Below are positions 5,717 through 7,575 of a DNA stretch of 7,575 nt, one piece after another. Source of the DNA: Desulfohalobiaceae bacterium (GTDB taxonomy: Bacteria > Desulfobacterota > Desulfovibrionia > Desulfovibrionales > Desulfothermaceae); contig JAIPER010000173.1 in NCBI GenBank assembly GCA_021737115.1, positions 1 to 7,575 on the forward strand, given 5' to 3'. The number at the start of each line of letters is the position of its first letter. The first letter of the stretch is position 1. A program made the translations under genes and the position numbers. Under the pieces are notes generated by a model, which was given only the letters and a program-made list of their open reading frames with translations, was not told the DNA's origin and made no database searches.

Positions 5717-6484
5717 ATGGATGTATCAACCATTCTGGGTATCGTGGCCGCCTTCGGACTCATGCTGCTGGCGATTATGAGCGGCAGCGGCCTGATGGTC
5801 TTTATCGAGCCGCAATCCATCATGATCGTGGCAGGCGGGACTTTCGGGGCCTTGTTGGTGCACTATCCATTCAAAGAGGTCTTCCGGGCCTTTTCCGTAG
5901 CCCAAAAAACATTTTTCTTCAAAGAACAGCCTCCGACCCAGCTTATCGGCCAACTCACGGAATTTGCCGGCAAGGCCAGGAAGGAAGGGCTTTTATCTCT
6001 GCAATCCATGGCCAAAAAAGTCGAGGACCCTTTTCTGGTCAAGGGATTGCAGATGGCCGCGGACGGGCATGAGCCGGAAGCCCTGGAGCGGATGATGATC
6101 CGGGAGATAGACTATATCCGGGAACGGCATGAAAGCGGCGCGGAGATTTTTGCTTCCCTGGGGATCTACGCTCCGGCCATCGGCATGGTCGGGACGTTGA
6201 TCGGTCTGGTGCAGATGCTGCAGACCATGGATGATCCTTCATCGATCGGACCGGCCATGGCCATCGCTCTATTGACCACGTTTTACGGCTCTGTTGCCGC
6301 CAATGTCCTTTTTCTGCCCATGTCCGGGAAACTCAAGACCAGATCCCAGTATGAACTCTTGAAAAAGGAACTCATCGTCGAAGGCATGAATTCCATTCTG
6401 GCCGGTGAGAACCCCAGGGTCATGGAACAGAAGCTGCATGCCTATCTCCAGCCCAAGGACCGGCAGAGCGTGTTCAAGAAGTAA
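5717..6484 (+). CDS. motA: MotA, flagellar motor stator ion-channel subunit
   Basis: 255 residues, the length of PomA or short MotA rather than the 295 of E. coli. With MotB it forms the A5B2 inner-membrane stator that turns ion flow into rotation by pushing on FliG. Four hydrophobic segments lie at about 3-25, 33-50, 147-169 and 179-201, with a large cytoplasmic loop between the second and third. The conserved prolines are Pro153 ('YAPAIGMVGTLIG') and Pro201 ('FLPMSGKLK'). The loop keeps Arg88, equivalent to E. coli Arg90, but the position of E. coli Glu98 is Gln96. ATG 5717 is 8 nt after the AGGAGG at 5703-5708. Reading the frame further upstream crosses the terminator, so the longer form is rejected. 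A sigma-54 promoter drives it. motB is 171 nt away instead of adjacent. Confidence 0.95.
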   Translation: MDVSTILGIVAAFGLMLLAIMSGSGLMVFIEPQSIMIVAGGTFGALLVHYPFKEVFRAFSVAQKTFFFKEQPPTQLIGQLTEFAGKARKEGLLSLQSMAKKVEDPFLVKGLQMAADGHEPEALERMMIREIDYIRERHESGAEIFASLGIYAPAIGMVGTLIGLVQMLQTMDDPSSIGPAMAIALLTTFYGSVAANVLFLPMSGKLKTRSQYELLKKELIVEGMNSILAGENPRVMEQKLHAYLQPKDRQSVFKK

Positions 6485-6552
6485 AAATAATTTCAAAATA
6501 TTTGATCCGCAAGTATGAGCAGTGATTGGTTGATATAGAATTTTAGATTTTG

Positions 6553-6601
6553 GATTTTCGCTTGTTAAGACAAAGAATAAGAGCTTGTTATCTGGCATAA
6601 A
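6553..6601 (+). repeat. Intergenic repeat element, copy 2 (between motA and motB)
   Basis: Matches 4001-4049 upstream of flgE at 43 of 49 positions without gaps. GATTTTGG at 6546-6553 just before it also has a counterpart at 3961-3968, but there a hairpin separates it from the core. The TTGT-TAAG-ACAA inverted repeat is kept; the second dyad is broken (TTATCTGGCATAA). The flanks 6485-6552 are AT-rich and show nothing else. Confidence 0.85.
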
Positions 6602-6629
6602 TACAAATCTTTTTCTTAAAGGCTATAAT
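6602..6629 (+). promoter_or_regulatory. Candidate promoter for motB
   Basis: TATAAT at 6624-6629 is a perfect sigma-70 -10 hexamer, but no good -35 lies 16-18 nt upstream. Alternatively TACAAATC (6602-6609), 11 nt, then GGCTATAA (6621-6628) matches the layout of a sigma-28 flagellar promoter (TAAAGTTT-N11-GCCGATAA) with exact spacing but several mismatches. Either would place the start near 6636, just ahead of the motB ribosome site. Only moderate support. Confidence 0.4.
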
Positions 6630-6655
6630 CGAGGCTGGAGGAAGGTCAGGGGAAG

Positions 6656-7411
6656 ATGGCGAGAAGAAGAAAAAAGACCCAGAAGAAAAACGGGCCATCA
6701 GCCCCGGCCTGGATGGTCACTTACAGCGACATGGTCACCCTGCTCTTGACCTTCTTTGTGCTCATGCTCTCCATGGCCGAGATGGACAAGATCAAGTTCC
6801 GCCAGGCCGTGGGTTCCCTGAAAGGGGCCTTCGGGGTCATGAAAAGCGAACCAGTCAACGAGACCAAGACCGATATGGTCCTGCCCAGTGTGGGGGTCAT
6901 TCCCTATGACATGGTGCAGCGGCTCTACAATCAGATCCTCATGAAGATAAAGAAGCTGGATCTGAACAGGAACATAGAAGTGGTCACGGATCGGGGGGCG
7001 ATCGTGCTGCGGATCAAGGAAAAGATTTTGTTTGCCCCGGGATCAACCAGCCTGAAAAAGGGGGGGGGATCTGTCCTGCAAAAAGTAGCTGCCCTGGTCT
7101 CGCCACTGCCCTTTGATATGCGCATCGAAGGCCATACAGACAATACTCCCTATGGGGTGGAGGGCCGAACGAACTGGGATTTGTCGGTGCAGCGGGCGAT
7201 TACGGTCTTAAAGTATTATGTCGGAAACAAGCAGCTCTCCCTGGATCGGCTTTCAGCAGTGGGCTATGGTGATACAAAACCGTTGGTTCCGAATGATTCA
7301 CCAGAGAACAGGGCCTTAAACCGGCGGGTGGAGTTTGTTCTGGAGGCCGGCGGAGATTATCGGAAGACACTGCCCTATCTCATTGATTCCAGTGAACAGT
7401 TGCCGTTTTAG
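6656..7411 (+). CDS. motB: MotB, peptidoglycan-anchored stator subunit
   Basis: 251 residues. MotB anchors the stator to the cell wall and supplies the ion-binding aspartate. A basic N-terminus (2-11) is followed by one membrane helix (about 18-41) with 'TYSDMVTLLLTFFVL'; Asp25 is the channel aspartate, equivalent to E. coli Asp32. A plug/linker (about 42-105) leads to the OmpA-like peptidoglycan-binding domain with 'IEGHTDNTP' (157-165), 'NWDLSVQRA' (173-181) and 'NRRVEF' (222-227). All key motifs are present, so the gene should be functional. I cannot tell from the helix whether H+ or Na+ is used. ATG 6656 follows GGAGGAAGG at 6637-6645 by 10 nt and AGGGGA at 6648-6653. Odd points: a run of nine G at 7060-7068 in codons 135-138, and physical separation from motA. 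No terminator is visible after it. Confidence 0.95.
   Translation: MARRRKKTQKKNGPSAPAWMVTYSDMVTLLLTFFVLMLSMAEMDKIKFRQAVGSLKGAFGVMKSEPVNETKTDMVLPSVGVIPYDMVQRLYNQILMKIKKLDLNRNIEVVTDRGAIVLRIKEKILFAPGSTSLKKGGGSVLQKVAALVSPLPFDMRIEGHTDNTPYGVEGRTNWDLSVQRAITVLKYYVGNKQLSLDRLSAVGYGDTKPLVPNDSPENRALNRRVEFVLEAGGDYRKTLPYLIDSSEQLPF
7060..7068 (+). repeat. G9 homopolymer inside motB
   Basis: Nine consecutive G, preceded by five A (7055-7059), encode Lys-Gly-Gly-Gly within the peptidoglycan-binding domain. Losing one G would give a TAG at 7086-7088; gaining one would give a TGA ending at 7115. Both would cut MotB before its conserved 'GHTDN' motif. The sequence as given is in frame. Confidence 0.95.
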
Positions 7412-7501
7412 ATTGCGTTGCGGGTTATCTGATGCTCATCCGCTATTACTTTGCTTATAATTGGGGGCTACGAATCAAGCACATGAAAAAAGAATTGTGC
7501 C

Positions 7502-7527
7502 CACGGATCACACGGATTAACACGGAT
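7502..7527 (+). repeat. Three phased CACGGAT repeats
   Basis: CACGGAT occurs at 7502-7508, 7511-7517 and 7521-7527, spaced 9 and 10 nt, with the linkers CA and TAA. Repeats of this CACGGATTAA type are, to my knowledge, common dispersed intergenic sequences in several bacterial phyla, often near genes for GxxExxY or S23-type proteins; no such gene is in the window. The rest of 7412-7501 holds no gene or terminator that I can support. Confidence 0.7.
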
Positions 7528-7540
7528 AATGGAAAAACTT

Positions 7541-7572
7541 TTTTGCTGCTGTAATAAGACTCAGCAGCAAAA
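7541..7572. other. Perfect 11-bp palindrome at the window edge
   Basis: TTTTGCTGCTG (7541-7551) and CAGCAGCAAAA (7562-7572) are perfect inverted arms around a 10-nt loop. On both strands the T-rich arm is 5' and the A-rich arm 3', so neither strand shows a terminator layout. It may be one end of a larger element or an operator for the next gene; AAAAGGA at 7569-7575 could be that gene's ribosome site. The window ends here. Confidence 0.7.
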
Positions 7573-7575
7573 GGA

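Noticed and set aside
7502..7527. CRISPR array
   Set aside because: Units are 7 nt with 2-3 nt linkers, far too short for CRISPR repeats and spacers.
7483..7554. 23-codon ORF over the CACGGAT repeats
   Set aside because: It is the translation of repeat DNA and runs into the palindrome; no ribosome site or family resemblance.

Overview
The window is a stretch of a flagellar gene cluster, all on the + strand: the 3' end of fliI, then fliJ, a MotE/FlbB/YlxF-family gene, fliK, flgD, flgE, motA and motB. It is ordinary in gene content. The less ordinary parts are the intergenic DNA, a recent internal duplication in fliK, and a few residue-level oddities. Moderate GC, strong AGGAGG-type ribosome sites, a sigma-54 promoter and short PomA-like MotA suggest a Gram-negative bacterium, most likely a Desulfovibrionales-like member of the Desulfobacterota. 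That placement is an inference from style and gene order, not from a marker gene.

Positions 1-3948 look like one tightly packed transcription unit. fliI and fliJ overlap by 1 nt, fliJ and the MotE-like gene overlap by 4 nt, and the gaps before fliK and flgD are 57 and 18 nt. These genes cover the export ATPase and its stalk (FliI, FliJ), a membrane-anchored coiled-coil protein, the hook-length ruler (FliK) and the hook cap (FlgD). FliK carries two tandem 102-residue repeats (1836-2447, about 92% identical in DNA).

A 197-nt gap (3949-4145) holds a GC-rich hairpin, a dispersed repeat element, an AT palindrome and a hairpin touching the flgE Shine-Dalgarno site. The hook gene flgE follows (4146-5486). 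A 230-nt gap (5487-5716) then holds a hairpin, a textbook rho-independent terminator, a perfect palindrome and a near-consensus sigma-54 promoter that would start the motA transcript only about 16 nt before its ATG. motA (5717-6484) and motB (6656-7411) encode the stator. They are unusually separated, by 171 nt that contains a second copy of the repeat found upstream of flgE plus a candidate promoter. motB contains a run of nine G.

The last 164 nt hold no convincing gene. They contain three phased CACGGAT repeats and a perfect 11-bp palindrome at the window edge.

No new enzyme or defence system is visible. The best leads are the fliK ruler duplication, the paired intergenic elements before flgE and motB, the sigma-54 control of motA, and the G9 tract in motB.
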